From NCBI GenBank assembly GCA_009193035.1, contig SWDT01000028.1, positions 1 to 64,000 on the forward strand: a DNA stretch of 64,000 bases, in the 5' to 3' direction. The position numbers and the translations under genes were made by a program. Positions 12,522-24,665 of this stretch are shown here, piece after piece. The DNA comes from Halicephalobus mephisto (taxonomy: Eukaryota; Nematoda; Chromadorea; Rhabditida; Panagrolaimidae). The stretch's first letter is position 1, and each line of letters opens with the position of its first letter. The notes below the pieces were generated by a model that worked only from the letters and a program-made list of their open reading frames with translations, was not told where the DNA came from and did not search any database.

Positions 12522-12655
12522 TATATAATCTTCCATGTTATTTTAGTTCAGATCCTTAGACCATCCAGATTTTCGAACATTTTCGACTACATGGTGAAAT
12601 CAAATATCAACTATTTCATTCCATCATTCCTCAACTAAAAACTTCAGTTTTATAG

Positions 12656-14089
12656 TTTGATTTTGAAAAACAAGTGTTTTTGGACTTTTGTCGCGACTTG
12701 GTCTCGAAACAACAATTTTTTTTTCAAATTTCTTATTTAACCGTGTTTTGAACGATAAACTTTATTTTCATGCTGATCTTGTTCGATTTTTTGGAATAAG
12801 TTTCTTAATAATATAATTCAAAAAAAAGTAAAACAAAATGAGTATCATTGTTGAACACAGTAAAATTGATGACATGGAGCATATCATAATTGTCATCCAG
12901 ATTATCCATGTACTTCAGAATGAACCAAAGGTGTTAATAAATAAAATTACTAAATAAATTACTGTATCCTATTCAAATAATAACACAAATTTATTAATTA
13001 TTGTTCTCTAATATCTATTTTTTTAAAATAAAGAAAAATATTTCGATATAAATGTTCAAAATTAATCATTGGATTAACATCTTGGAAAAAATATAATTTT
13101 TCAACATCAAACTTTTTCTATTTATATAATAACACAAATTTATTAATTATTGTTCTCTAATATCTGTTTTTATAAAATAAAGAAAAATATTCCAATATAA
13201 ATGTTCAAAATTAATCATTGGATTAACATTTTGAAAAAATATAACTCTTTAACATCAAACTTTTTCTATTCAAATAATAACACAAATTTATTAATTATTG
13301 TTCTCTAATATCTCTTTTTTTTAAATAAAAAAAAGTTACTTTAAAACAACTAAAATTTCGATTTTTAATTAGTTTTCTGAAAAAATCGCTTGGAAGTTTA
13401 TTTGTTGTTTTCAAGTTCATCCCTAATCTCAAGTGTCATTCATTTCTCTTCAACCATTGACTTTTGGCTTGAACAAAACCATCTGTCGCTATCTGTCCAC
13501 TAACGAGTCCTGAGGGCATGCTGCTTTACACAAAAGACAACAACTGTTCCTTGGCCAGGATATCTTCAAACTAAACCGATTTTGTTAAAAAGTCAACAAA
13601 TCCACAAAAATAAAAAAATTTTCAAAACATCATTTTCAAATTCAAACAAAATTTACTTTCGGATGTTTTGTTTACTTTTTATTCAAAAATAACAAGATCT
13701 AAAAAAATGAAAAAGAATTATTTTTTAGGATTTTTTACAAAATCCATTACTTTAAAGTAACTTTTGATTCAAAATTTTTTTTGACACCTGGATCGAATTT
13801 TCCAACTTTTCAAAAAATCAAAACTCAACAAGTTTTTTTTTCGACAATAACTAGGTGCTCCTTGACTCTCTCAACAACCAATCTATTTTCTTGCGTCATC
13901 TGCTTAGTTTCAGGTCAAAAGTTAAAAAAAATAAAAAATTTCTCACTTTCAAATTTTGTCTCTTATATAATTTATAATACACAATGAAAGCGGACGGATA
14001 AAAACAGCAAAACTAAATTAATGCTACTCTATCAGTCTCATCAACTTTCGATCGAGGATTCTTCTACTACAGAGATCCAGATTACCTCC
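12656..14089. other. Region 3' of arginine kinase with a 149-bp tandem repeat
   Basis: About 12971-13330 contains 2.4 copies of a 149-bp AT-rich unit (starts at 12971, 13120 and 13268; key word ATAACACAAATTTATTAATT). The rest has no supported gene. The open frame at 13781-13987 is AT-rich and unsupported. Confidence 0.6.
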
Positions 14090-15297
14090 TTAGGCGTTCT
14101 TCTCGAGCTCAATGAGGTGCTTGACACCATCGTACATCTGCTTGACAGCTTCGTATTCTGAAAAACCAAATTGTTATTATTAAAATTATTTTACAACTTA
14201 CCAGTCAATCCGAGACGAGCACGGTTGGAAATATCGTAGACTCCAGAGCTGGTGTCGGAGTGTTCACCGTGGATACCACGGATTTGCAACTTGAGCTTGT
14301 CGCAAATGTCCTTAAAGTCGGGCTTGGCGGAGATCTTGGGAAGCTTGATGTGGACAGAAGCACGAACAGTAGTACCCAAGTTGGTTGGACAGAAAGTGAG
14401 CCATCCAAGACGTTGATCACGAGCAAATGGAACCTTGGTTTCGATAGTTTTGACTCCCTTGATGAGACGTTCCAAAACTTCTCCAACATTGCCACCATTT
14501 TGCATGGAGATAATACGAAGATGATCTTCTTCATTGACCCAGACAAGGAAGGTCTTGGATTTGTTGTGGTAGATACCACGTCCATCGGGCCAGTAACGGC
14601 AGGCGTTGGCGGCTTGGAGGAAGCGGTCTCCTTCCTTGAAGAGGAAGTGATCTTGAATGAGTTGATTCTGGACTTCCTTGGTCATGCCCTTGAGTGGGTA
14701 GTAGGTACCAGCGAGTTCTCCATCAGTGAGTTGGTCGAAGACGGCCTTGACCTTGGATTCCATCTCGAGGTAGTTGGCCTGGGTCAAGCAGGGATTGAAT
14801 TGGTCTAAAGTCAAAAAATAAACAATTCATATAAAATCATAAACTTACATCCTTGAAGAGAACGACCACATCGGATACGGGTGGATTGGATGAACTTTCC
14901 TTCAGGATCAAGATCGGGGAAATTGTGGGTCTTGCCTTCTCCGAGATCAGTGGCAGGTTGTTTGTCATTGGGTCCGAAGCCATCGTGGTACTCTTGGATG
15001 ATGGGATCGAAGAGGGGCTTGAACAGAGTGTAGGATTCTCCGTCAGGGGCATAAACGCCGACACCAGAATCGAGGTTGGCAACTCCAGACTGGATCACAT
15101 CCAACAAGGTGGCCCCGAGAGCGGTTTTCTTGTCCTTAAGTTGATCAACAACTCCCCTGGTCAAGTGCTTCTTCAAAAGTGAGTGGCAGTCATTAGCAGC
15201 CTAAAAAATCCCAAAATTCATATATGAAAAAAAATAAACAAACCTGAAGCTTGGCATATCCTTCTTCAACTTTTTGGATAACTTCGGGAGAGGCCAT
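14090..15297 (-). CDS. Arginine kinase (phosphagen kinase)
   Basis: Exons 15297-15244, 15200-14849, 14804-14202 and 14157-14090 give 358 residues, the usual length for the family. It transfers phosphate between ATP and arginine to buffer cellular energy. Visible landmarks are the substrate loop region ([10 protein letters not shown]), the [18 protein letters not shown] block, the reactive cysteine at about 274 ([20 protein letters not shown]), the GVYDISN flexible loop and the C-terminus [20 protein letters not shown]. All parts look intact. The start chosen is [18 protein letters not shown]. The frame is open 35 nt further upstream (ALVGLQLLTLK) to an acceptor TTCTTTAG, and even beyond, so an alternative N-terminal exon is possible. 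Codon use is more GC-rich than the flanks, as expected for a highly expressed gene. Confidence 0.96.
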
Positions 15298-15954
15298 CTT
15301 GAGAGTCAACAGTTGCAATCCAACGAGAGCAGCTAAAGAATAAAATGAACAAAATCTCCTCTCGGCAAAACCCACGATGAGGGGCGGGCAAACAAAAGGC
15401 GGGACTCGGAAACTCGGAAAAATTGTCAACAAAAACTTGCCCGAAATACAATCCAATTCTCTATAGGCAAAAAACGACAAATCTGACCTCTTATCAGGAC
15501 CGAAAAATAAAAAACCACCGACTTTCAAGAGAAAACGTGTTATGAGAGACAGTTTTTCCAATTAACTTTATAATCCGATTTTGATCTTGTTCGTTCCCCG
15601 TTCGAGACAGACAAATACACATGTTAGTCAACAAAACAACCAAGTTTTGGACCAGTCAGAGAACGCGCAATGACCAACTTTTTAGGACCGATGAAACACA
15701 AAAATACGGAAAGTTTGGCTTTTATAAACGCCAAAACTTGTTTTTTAATTTTTTTAATTTTTCTAATTTTTTTGAATTTTTACGTCAAAAAACTAATAAT
15801 CAACTGAAAATTCACAAAATAAAAAGGAACATCACTGTTGCCAAAGAAACGAAAGTGCGAAAATGTCATAAGGGGCTTTCCCTTGATGGAAATTCTGTTA
15901 ACATAAAAAATTCACTTCATACAACATTAAGTTTCTAATATATTGAATTTTCAA
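15298..15954 (-). promoter_or_regulatory. Upstream region of arginine kinase
   Basis: A TTCTTTAG acceptor lies 35 nt upstream of the ATG and could receive a spliced leader or join an upstream exon. Farther out are GC-richer segments (15360-15500 and 15600-15700) without an obvious TATA box. The minus-strand frame covering 15193-15561 is continuous with the gene, but its upstream half does not look like coding sequence. Confidence 0.4.
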
Positions 15955-16430
15955 ATTAGATCTTAGGTATTTTCATATATAAACTAAATAGAAAATAGAA
16001 AAAACTTCTTGGTAAAGGTTCTATTAACTTAAAAAGTTTTTTACTACAATTAAAATTTTATTATATTGAATTTTTGAATTAAATTTTAGGTATTTTCATA
16101 TATAAACTAAATATAGAAAATAAAATAGAAAAAAACTTCTTCTTGGTAAAGGTTTTGTTAACTTAAAAAAATTTTTTACTACAATTAAAATTTTATTATA
16201 TTGAATTTTTGAATTAGATCTTGATTATTTTCATATATAAACTAAATATAGAAAATAAAATAGAAAAAAACTTCTTCTTGGTAAAGGTTCTATTAACTTA
16301 AAAAATTTTTTACTACAATTAAAATTTTATTATATTGAATTTTTGAATTAAATTTTAGGTATTTTCATATATAAACTAAATAGAAAAAACTTCTTCTTGG
16401 TAAAGGTTTTGTTAACTTAGAAAATTTATT
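15955..16430. repeat. Tandem array of an AT-rich unit of about 122-134 bp
   Basis: The phrase TATTTTCATATATAAACTAA recurs at about 15968, 16090, 16224 and 16358, followed each time by CTTGGTAAAGGTT and TACTACAATTAAAATTTTAT. That makes about four diverged copies. Confidence 0.8.
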
Positions 16431-16619
16431 TTTACATATTTACAATGATTGTAAATTTTTAATTTGCTGAATTTTCTTTATTTTAATATATATTTAAAGT
16501 TAAAAAAATAAAGAAAAAAAGGTTTTAGTTTGACAACGATTCATCAATTTGACCAATTTTTTCAACTTATTGAATGATAACAAACCCCTATCATGATGCT
16601 GTTCTAGAGCCCAGTTGTG

Positions 16620-17148
16620 TTCACTCATAATTGGAGTAATGGAAGTAGAAAAAAATCAAAAAAATTTAAAAAAATTTAAAAAATTAAAAAATCAAAAAAT
16701 TTTAAAAAATTAAAAAATTAAAAAAAATCAAAAAATTTAAAAATTTAAAAAATCAAAAAATTTTTAAAAATTAAAAAATTTAAAAAAATCAAAAAATTTT
16801 TAAAAATTTAAAAAATTAAAAAATTTTTAAATTTCAAAAATCAAAAAATTCAAAAAAAATAAAAAAAAATTTTTAAAACAATTTAAAAAAAAATAATTTT
16901 GATTCTTTGAGAATTGTTAATAATTTTTCTTGAAAATCAATAATAATTACGGATTAATTTAAATCGATTAAAAAATTAAATTTTGTTTTTCATTTTTGCA
17001 AAAAATTATTTTTTAAAAAACAGATTTTTTGATGCAATTATTTTTGTATTCAAAAAATTCAGTCCATTGAAAACTAAAAATTATAAAAATATACCAATTA
17101 TTTTTAATTTTTTGACTTTCGGTCTTTTTTCTATTATTTTAAATTTCA
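16620..17148. repeat. Low-complexity A/T-rich tract
   Basis: From 16640 to 16900 the sequence is almost only AAAAATTT/TCAAAAAAT permutations. The remainder to 17148 is AT-rich without gene structure. Confidence 0.7.
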
Positions 17149-17757
17149 GATTTGCAAAGTCAACCGAACGTTCAAGGACACTTCATTCTTTTTTCTATTT
17201 TTGATGGTGGTTAAAAATAAAACGATTTTCGACTAGAGAGAACATCTGCGTTAACTGTGAATCATCTACGCTATAAGTTTGACTTTGAAGAAAAAATTCT
17301 CTTTAGTAGTCTGCCAGAGGCGATGAAACACATACATCGAGGTGTTTTGAAACATCGAGGAAGGTTAAAACAACCAGCAGTTTCACATCAAGTGTGGTCC
17401 GAAGTTGACGGTTACCTCTGAAATGTACTGGGCTCCGTCCAGAACCCCGTGTAGCGAGCGGGTCCGAAATCGACTCCGTCCTGGCCCCCGGTCACAAAGG
17501 GCCCCGTCCTAGCCCCCGGTCACAAAGGGCTGCCGTCTTACCAGCGGTTCCAAAATGGTCCTTTCCGTCAACACTCCTTGACCACTTTTTTGAACAACTT
17601 TTTTAAACTACCGTTTGGAGAAATATATAATCTTCCATGTTACTTTAGTTCAGATCCTTAGACCATCCAGATTTTCGAACATTTCCGACTACATGGTGAA
17701 ATCAAATATCAACTATTTCATTCCATCATCCCTCAACTAAAAACTTCAATTTTATAG
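17149..17757. repeat. Older repeat R, copy 2 (uninterrupted)
   Basis: Same sequence as 10558-12655 without the Tc1 element. It has a small extra block near 17341 (GGTGTTTTGAAACATCGAGG) and one shortened GCCCCCGGTCACAAAGGG unit. At 17618-17630 it shows the empty Tc1 target (GGAGAAATATATAA). Both copies share orientation and bracket arginine kinase. Confidence 0.85.
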
Positions 17758-18752
17758 ATTGGTCTCAAAAGGAAAAATCCAAATTTTCAAACAAAAATTG
17801 TTTAATTAGTTTAGTTTAAAAATAAAAAATTGTATTTTTCTCAGAATTAAGCAAGAAAACGAAAATATTTAGGTTTTTAAAATATAATTAAGTTAAGGGA
17901 GAAAATTTGACTTTTTCAGAATTGAGTCTTAAAATAAAAGTTTTTGGATTTTTTAAATAAAATTTAGTTTAAAATCGGAATTTTTGGATTTTTAAAAATC
18001 ATAATTGAGTCTTAAAATAAAAATTTTTGGATTTTTAAAATAAAATTTAGTTAAAAAATTGAAATTTTAAAATAAAATTTAATTTAAAATAAAAATTTTT
18101 TAAATTTTTAAAATAAAATTCAATTTAAAATTAAAATTTTTGGATTTTTTAAATAAAATTTAAAATCGGAATTTTTGGAATTTGCAGAATTGAGTATTAA
18201 AAAGAAAACTTTCGGATTTTTCAAATCTAGCTTTTAAAATTAAAATTTTAAAATTTTGTTGCAAGAATATCGAACAACATTTGCACCTCGATCAATCGCC
18301 TCGGGGATCTTGTTACTTTTTGACAGACTTTCCTCTTTGACAAACAACAAAAATTGACCTTTAGTTTCACTTCCATCGAATTAAATTATATTAATTAATT
18401 TTTTCGCAAAATTAATTTTCACAAATGTCCAATTTTCCGCGAAATACGGAAAATTTTCGATTAAAACACACCTGGAGGACATGGACAAAACTAAGAACTC
18501 TCAAAAAATTTTGAAACAGATACGTGAAAATTTTTCTCAAAGAAATCTCACGCAAGACCGCGTTTTTCACGGAAAAACGGACCAAGTTTTTGAAACTTAA
18601 ATTTTGGAAGGAACAAAAAGAATAAAATATTTTCAAGAGCCTGGTCCTGTCTATAAACCGATTTCAGGAAAGAACACGCGACAATTGGCTGCAAAAATTG
18701 CTATCTTACGCAATTCTGGAATCAATTGATCAAATATTTACTTCTAAAAAAT

Positions 18753-18784
<32 letters not shown>

Positions 18785-19849
18785 AAATATTTAAAAGTTT
18801 AAAAAAATAAAAAAAATCTAAAATATTTAAAAGTTTAGAAAAATAAAAAAAATTTAAAAAAAGTTAAAATATTTAAAAATTTTTAAAAATAAAAAAAATT
18901 TAAAAAAGTTAAAATATTTAAAAGTTTTAAAAAATGTTAAAATTAAAAAAATAAAAACTTAAATATTTTTAATTTTTTATAAATTTTAAATTCTCATTTC
19001 GTTTTGATTTTTATAACGAAAATAAAAATTCAAATTTTTATAAAATTTAACTTTTATAACGAAAATTAATAATTTGGAAATTATAAAAAATTAAAAATTA
19101 AAATTTTATAAAATTTGATTTTTATAACGAAAATTAATAATTTAAAAACTTGGAAATTATAAAATTATTAAAAATTAAAAATTCAAATCCTCGCTAAATC
19201 TGACTCTTGTTAGAAAAAAAATAATAAAAAAATTCCGAAAATTTGAAACACAAATTATGTTAAAATTCAGTGAATATCGAAAATTGATGTATATATCTAG
19301 CTGGAACAAAAACAAATGTCCCAGAAAGTCGATATCCATCTTTCGGAACGTCGGAGAAAAAGCGGAATTGACAGTTGCAAAAAAGGAAAAGCTCGAAAAC
19401 TGGGAGACAAACAACCGACATTTTGTCCTTCGGTTTTGAAGCAATTTTGGATTTTGACAATGGAAGACAGTCCATAAGACACTCTAGGTGAAACCGTTGA
19501 ACAATGGGAAGTACGTCAGATACAATAAATACCAACATTACGAAATTCAAGAAAATTAACGCGGGCTTTTGGCGTTCTGCGACTAGTGGTTGTTATTTGT
19601 GATTTTTGGCGCCAGAACAAGTTCGAAATTTTGAAATTTTCCAATATTTTTAAATTTTTTTAAAATAAATTTTATTTTTAAACTTTTTTTTATTTTATCG
19701 TAAACTAGAGTCCCATATCCCTACGTTAGTCCGTGAATTTTGTTTATATATCTATATATAACCTAGTTATTTCCGATTCAATCCTGCTTTTTTATTCTTG
19801 TTTCTTTGCGTGATTTTTCCCTATTATTTTTATATAAAAATCTGCTTTT
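17758..19849. other. Intergenic AT-rich DNA with simple repeats
   Basis: 17880-18250 holds repeated AAAATTTTTGGATTTTT words, and 18740-19170 holds poly-A/T repeats with the word TTTTATAACGAAAATTAATA. Less AT-rich islands lie at about 18270-18650 and 19300-19620. They carry only unsupported open frames; the later island may include the promoter of the gene starting at 19856. Confidence 0.5.
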
Positions 19850-19855
19850 TCAGAA

Positions 19856-20996
19856 ATGGAACAACTTCACGAACCTACTACATCTGTCGCCATTCCTGAA
19901 AACTGGAAGGAACTGGCACCGAAAAAAGTTACAGACCTTCTGAATTCGTCCACCTTGAAGTCCGTTGTTGATTTCGCAAAAAGTTCTCCAGAAGCCAAGA
20001 ACTTTGTCCTTTCTCATCGGAATGAAATCAACGATCTTAATCCGGTTTCCATCTTGATTGAAGACATGTTTCCCACAGATGCGGATAATGTTTATGAATT
20101 TATTGTTCTTGTGAGGATCGGCCACGTCAACGCCAGCGGCAACGACGAAGAAATTCTTCCAGCCAAACGAGAATCAGATCTGAGGGAAGTTCTGTCTTTG
20201 CTTTCTCCGGTGGATTTCGTCGAAGTGAAACTGACCTATCCCGGCGGATTTGAAGGAGATATGATCCAACTCATCGGAAGGCCCCTCGAGGTAATTTTGA
20301 TTTTCAATTATTTTTAATTTTCCATATGTAAATTTCAGACATTCGAAGAACAACAGTTAAAACGAGTCGGGATCTTCCGTCAAGCCAAAAGACAAGCTTC
20401 TAAAAAGTTGGATTTTCTATTCGCCAATGGCGCTTCTGAAGATGCCTTCGCAACTGCCAAGGAAGAAGTTCTTCATTATGGTTCTCCGAGAGTAATTGTA
20501 GGTTAATTTCCATTAATCATATCATTACAAACACTTGGAAAAGGACATTTTTGGCGAAATTACCTCAACACAAATTTTAAATTTTTGAAAGTTGAATTGA
20601 CTTGAAATTTTTGTTTTTTTACTATAATTATTTCATCATCAACGTTTGAGAACTAGATTCCGCTTGGATAGATCTAGGAACTTTTAAATTAGGGTATATA
20701 AGATGAGTAATGCTTTTTACCTCATGTGTGGATGATTATATATGGAAGTACTCACAAATATCCAGGAAATCATAATACCAAAGTACTTGATAAAAAAAGC
20801 CGTACTTCTAAGTTAAATAAGGAATTTATTTCAGTCGACAGATGTCTATGATACCGCCTTGGCTCTTGAGGAGTCAGAACGAGAGTTGACGTTGGAACTC
20901 AACATGATCGAACACAGCGGACCTATAAGCACCTCCGACCGGTCGGTGGCCACGATGAAGTGCCAACGTGGGGATTCAGAAAATACACTTTGTTGA
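19856..20996 (+). CDS. Unknown protein with a possible degenerate N-terminal F-box
   Basis: Exons 19856-20290, 20339-20497 and 20835-20996 join in phase to 251 residues. The acceptor CTTTTTCAG ends two bases before the ATG, typical of a trans-spliced nematode start. Residues 14-56 (NWKELAPKKVTDLLNSST, then VVDFAKSSPEAKNFVLSHR) have the spacing of a weak F-box. The rest (FEEQQLKRVGIFRQAKRQ, KEEVLHYGSPRV) is unrecognised. No signal peptide or membrane segment. An alternative ending just after VIVG would result if intron 2 (20498-20834) were retained. If the F-box is real, the protein would act as a substrate adaptor of an SCF ubiquitin ligase; that is inference. Confidence 0.7.
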
Positions 20997-21265
20997 TTAA
21001 AATATTTTGAATAATTTATTGATTAATTTTGATTATATTGTAGTTTTCTGTGCTTAGATATTTCCCAAGTCGAATTCCTGATCGGCATTTTCTTTTTTCT
21101 TGAAGTTGAAAGAATCCATCCCGGTGCTGTGTCGATAAGGCAATTGAATTACAAGATAAACCGATAATTAGCCCTATAACACCTCATGGTGGAAATTTAG
21201 GCGTATTCTTTTTTTGATAAAGAATAAAATTGATCAATTTTAGTTTTTCTCATTTTTAATCAAAA

Positions 21266-23689
21266 ATGAAAAAATTATTTTTCTTAAATTTTTTATTTTT
21301 GTTATTTTTGACAAATGTGAAAAGTCAGGAAAATTATGTTCCATGTCAAGCATATGTGGCAATTTCAGCGGATAATACAAAATCTCTAACTTCAGATAAC
21401 TTTAAAGTAATTAATTTTTAAAATTTTATTTAATTTTGAATTTTTAGACAGAATTAAATTTTATTAATTCTGTTTTGTCGTCCATGAATCATCCGGAGAG
21501 GATTTCTTTTTCTGTAGCTAACATGATTCCGGTTTTGTTCGGTACTGGTTACAGTATCCAGGATTTCCAATCGGTGGTGGCTCGATCGTGGCAAGACACG
21601 AGTCTTACTTTTTCTCTTCGAAGAAGTTTGAAAACTGTCTATGCTGCTACTGTAATGAACATGAATTCTACCGTACCTACTGTTGCGATTGTTTTTATTT
21701 CTGACACGACTGCTGCGATGAATCTGGATGGAGCTCAGAAATATGCCGATTTATTGAAGAATATGAATGTCGAAATCACTCTGGTCCTGATGGGGAACAG
21801 AATAACGAACTCCGTTTTGACAAACATCACGTCTAATTTCGTCATTTGGAGTGATTTGACCCAATCTCAGCCCGAAAATTGGACAACCTTGTTCGGACCG
21901 ACCTTAGGGTGCTCGCATGGAGTGAGCACCTTGGGAACTACCGTAGCCCCCACAACAACGACCACAAGAAGACCGCTTACGATACATACTACGGTGACAT
22001 TCCAGCCAGGATCCACAACGACAGTTAGGTGGGGTTTCTAAATTTAAAAAAACAATGATATCTTAAAAAAAATAATTTCCACACAGGACCAGAAAAATAC
22101 AAAAATTAAAAACTTTGTAGTCCTGAAAAAAAAAATAATTTCCACACGGGACCAGAAAAATAAAAAAAAATAAAAACTATAATTCTATGTGGAAATTTTT
22201 TATTTTTTTTAATTTGCAAAATAAGTTTTTGAATCTAAAAATTTTTATAAAAATTCACCAAGATTATTTAATTTTCTTATAACTCTGAAAATATCTAAAA
22301 TATACTGAAAATTTTTCTGAAAATAATTTTATAACTGATTTTAAATTTTCAATATGATCGATATTTGAAAAAAAATTTTTCAGTACTAGTGGTACTGCTA
22401 CTGGTCCTACTTCTACTTCTAGTACTACTTCTACTAGTACTTCTACTAGTACTAGTACTTCTACTTCTACTTCTACTACTACTACTACTTCTACTACTAC
22501 TACTTCTATCACGACGACTACCCCAACCCCCTATGTGCCGTGCCAAAGTTACATTGCCTTCCTCATTGACAACTCCAACGTTCTTACTTCTACTTTTTTC
22601 CAGACTCAAATCAGCTTCTTGTCTTCTGCAATTTCCCTTTTAACTCATGCAGAAAGAATCGGAATTCAAGAAGGATCAGAATCCTTAGTCATTTGGGGAG
22701 AACACAACAATGTTCAGGACATTTTGGATCAGATTAAGACCATTAATCAAAATCCGAACACTGGATACAACTTGAACGATGTTCTTTGGAATTTATATTC
22801 AGAACTTATGTTTGGTCATAATTCTACCGTACCCATGGCTGCAGTTATTTTCATTACAGATACGACTACTGCTGGAAGCATAGATGGAGCGGATTATTAT
22901 GCAACTTTGGTCAAAAATATAGGAGTCAGATTGACGGCGATTTTGCTAGGAAATCAAGTGGATCAATCTAAGTTGACAAATATCACATCTAATTTCATCA
23001 TCTGGTCCGATTTGACTCAACCCCAACCTGAGAACTGGGACACTCTTTCCAGTGCTGCTTATGGGTGTGTGAGTTCTGGTTCTACTACCCCATCATTATC
23101 TACTCCTACTGGACCTACGACCACTACAGTAGTCCCGTACATTCCATGTCAAAGTTACATCGCCTTCTGCATCGACAACTCCAATGTCCTTGGTTCTGAT
23201 TCCTTCCAGATTCAACTCGATTTTCTTTATTCTACAGTCTCCGCCATCACACATCCTGAGAGGATTTTCATCCAGCAAAGTTTCAGCGTTCTGGTCTCCT
23301 GGAACCTTTACTACAAGACCCAGGATGTTTTGAACCAGATCACTACTATTACTCAAAATCCGAATCTTCCATTTAATTTAAGGGGTGTTCTAAAAAGTCT
23401 CTATGGCGGATTACTGGATGAGAACAATTCTACCGTACCCATGGCTGCAGTTATTTTCATTACAGATACGACTACTCCTGGAAGTATAGATGGAGCAGAA
23501 CAGTTTGCAAATTTGATCAAAAACATGGGGGTTAAATTGACGGCAATGTTGATTGGAAACAAAACGAATCAAAACGCAGTTCAGAATTTGTTTGACAACT
23601 TCATCGTCTGGAGTAACTTGAGCAGTTCTGAACCGGACAATTGGGAAAGTCTGGCTCCAGGAGCTTATGGTTGTCCAGGAAGTTTCTAG
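21266..23689 (+). CDS. Secreted protein with three vWA-like domains
   Basis: Exons 21266-21406, 21448-22028 and 22384-23689 make 675 residues. A signal peptide (MKKLFFLNFLFLLFLTNVKS) is followed by three repeats of about 190 residues. Each begins PCQ(S/A)Y(I/V)A and ends near SDLTQ(S/P)QPENW. The repeats have the hydrophobic first strand followed by DNSN or DNTK, then FI(S/T)DTT, resembling a von Willebrand A fold with an incomplete metal site. Linkers are Thr/Ser/Pro-rich; the second, encoded at 22384-22525, is a trinucleotide-like ACT/TCT microsatellite, probably O-glycosylated. Repeats 2 and 3 share a nearly identical DNA block at 22821-22890 and 23429-23497. It converges with the lectin/vWA gene on the other strand. 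The family is common among secreted nematode proteins, often with C-type lectin domains; the ligand is unknown. Confidence 0.85.
22029..22383 (+). other. Intron 2 of the three-vWA gene
   Basis: The donor at 22029 (AG/GTGGGG) and acceptor TTTTTTCAG at 22383 restore the reading frame across a Ser codon. The intron holds a duplicated segment (TTTCCACAC(A/G)GGACCAGAAAAA at about 22076 and 22139). The donor is not the strongest possible, so the exact junction is moderately sure. Confidence 0.6.
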
Positions 23690-23960
23690 TGTACTGTAAA
23701 AATACGAGGTAAGTTTTGAGCAGAAATAAAAAATAAAGAAGCTCAAATCATATACTGTCAAGAAGGATGTAGTCACGTTTGTTTCTTATCTGTGATGAAG
23801 GAGGTACTCCAAAAATCACTTTCCACATAACTATTATGTTTCAGAAATTTCATAATTCTGAATTTTATGTTAAAATTTAGTCATTTTTTAATTTTGAATT
23901 GTAAAAATATTGAATAAAGATTTTTAAACATAAAAAATTATACTTTTTTTCATGATTAGA
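23690..23960. other. Short convergent 3' region
   Basis: Polyadenylation-type AATAAA words follow the vWA gene (about 23725 and 23913). Nothing else was seen before the family A MITE. Confidence 0.5.
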
Positions 23961-24360
23961 CAAAAAGTATAACTTTTAGTTCAGTAGCAAAAGGAGATCG
24001 TCACTGTTATGTTACAACTTCGTTACAAATGCCAAATATCGATGGAAATTGTGACGATTTTATTACATTTCGCAATTGTTATAATATCAAAATTTATGCT
24101 TTTTTGGTGAACTTAATGCAACTATATATTGAATTTAATGTATCTGATATATCTGATAAATCGGAGTCGTTTTAATGTATCAATATATCATATACAATTC
24201 AGCAATATCAACGGACAAAAAACATAATTTTTAACTCAATAACAAATGTAAATCGTCACTATTATTCTTTATTTTTCGTCACAAATCTCCAATATTCATG
24301 AAAAATGTGACGATTGTGTTACATTTTGAAATTATCACAGAACCAAAAGTTGTGTTTTTT
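23961..24360. mobile_element. MITE-like element, family A copy 2
   Basis: Left end CAAAAAGTATAACTTTTAG, right end CCAAAAGTTGTGTTTTTT. The central core TCGGAGTCGTTTTAATGTAT matches the other copies in reverse orientation. It sits between two converging genes. Confidence 0.55.
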
Positions 24361-24665
24361 CGATAGTTAGGTATATTAAGAAATCCACATTAAAATTACA
24401 GTAAAATTTGTCATTTGCTATGTTTTGAATCTTTTTCTAAATGGATCTTTCAATGACTTCCGATTGCTTTTGTAAATTGGACTTTTCAAGAAGAGCATTT
24501 ATTTAAAAATTAGTAAAGAATTTTCTAAAATGTATAAACTTTATTATTAATAGAAAACCTGAAAAATTTAAAAAATCATTTTAAAAAAATCAAATACGAT
24601 GCCTTAAAAATTAACTCGGTATTCTGGAGCTAATTGTTTATTTTTCGGAATCAATCTTTTCTGTT

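Larger units (their letters stand above)
10558..12655. repeat. Older repeat R, copy 1, split by a Tc1-like element
   Basis: The two parts 10558-11013 and 12522-12655 match the uninterrupted copy at 17149-17757 almost base for base. It is GC-richer than its flanks and includes a duplicated block GCCCCCGGTCACAAAGGGCT. No terminal inverted repeats or protein were identified, so the repeat type is unknown. Confidence 0.8.

Noticed and set aside
14260..15182. Plus-strand open frames opposite arginine kinase
   Set aside because: They are shadows of a strongly biased coding region on the minus strand.
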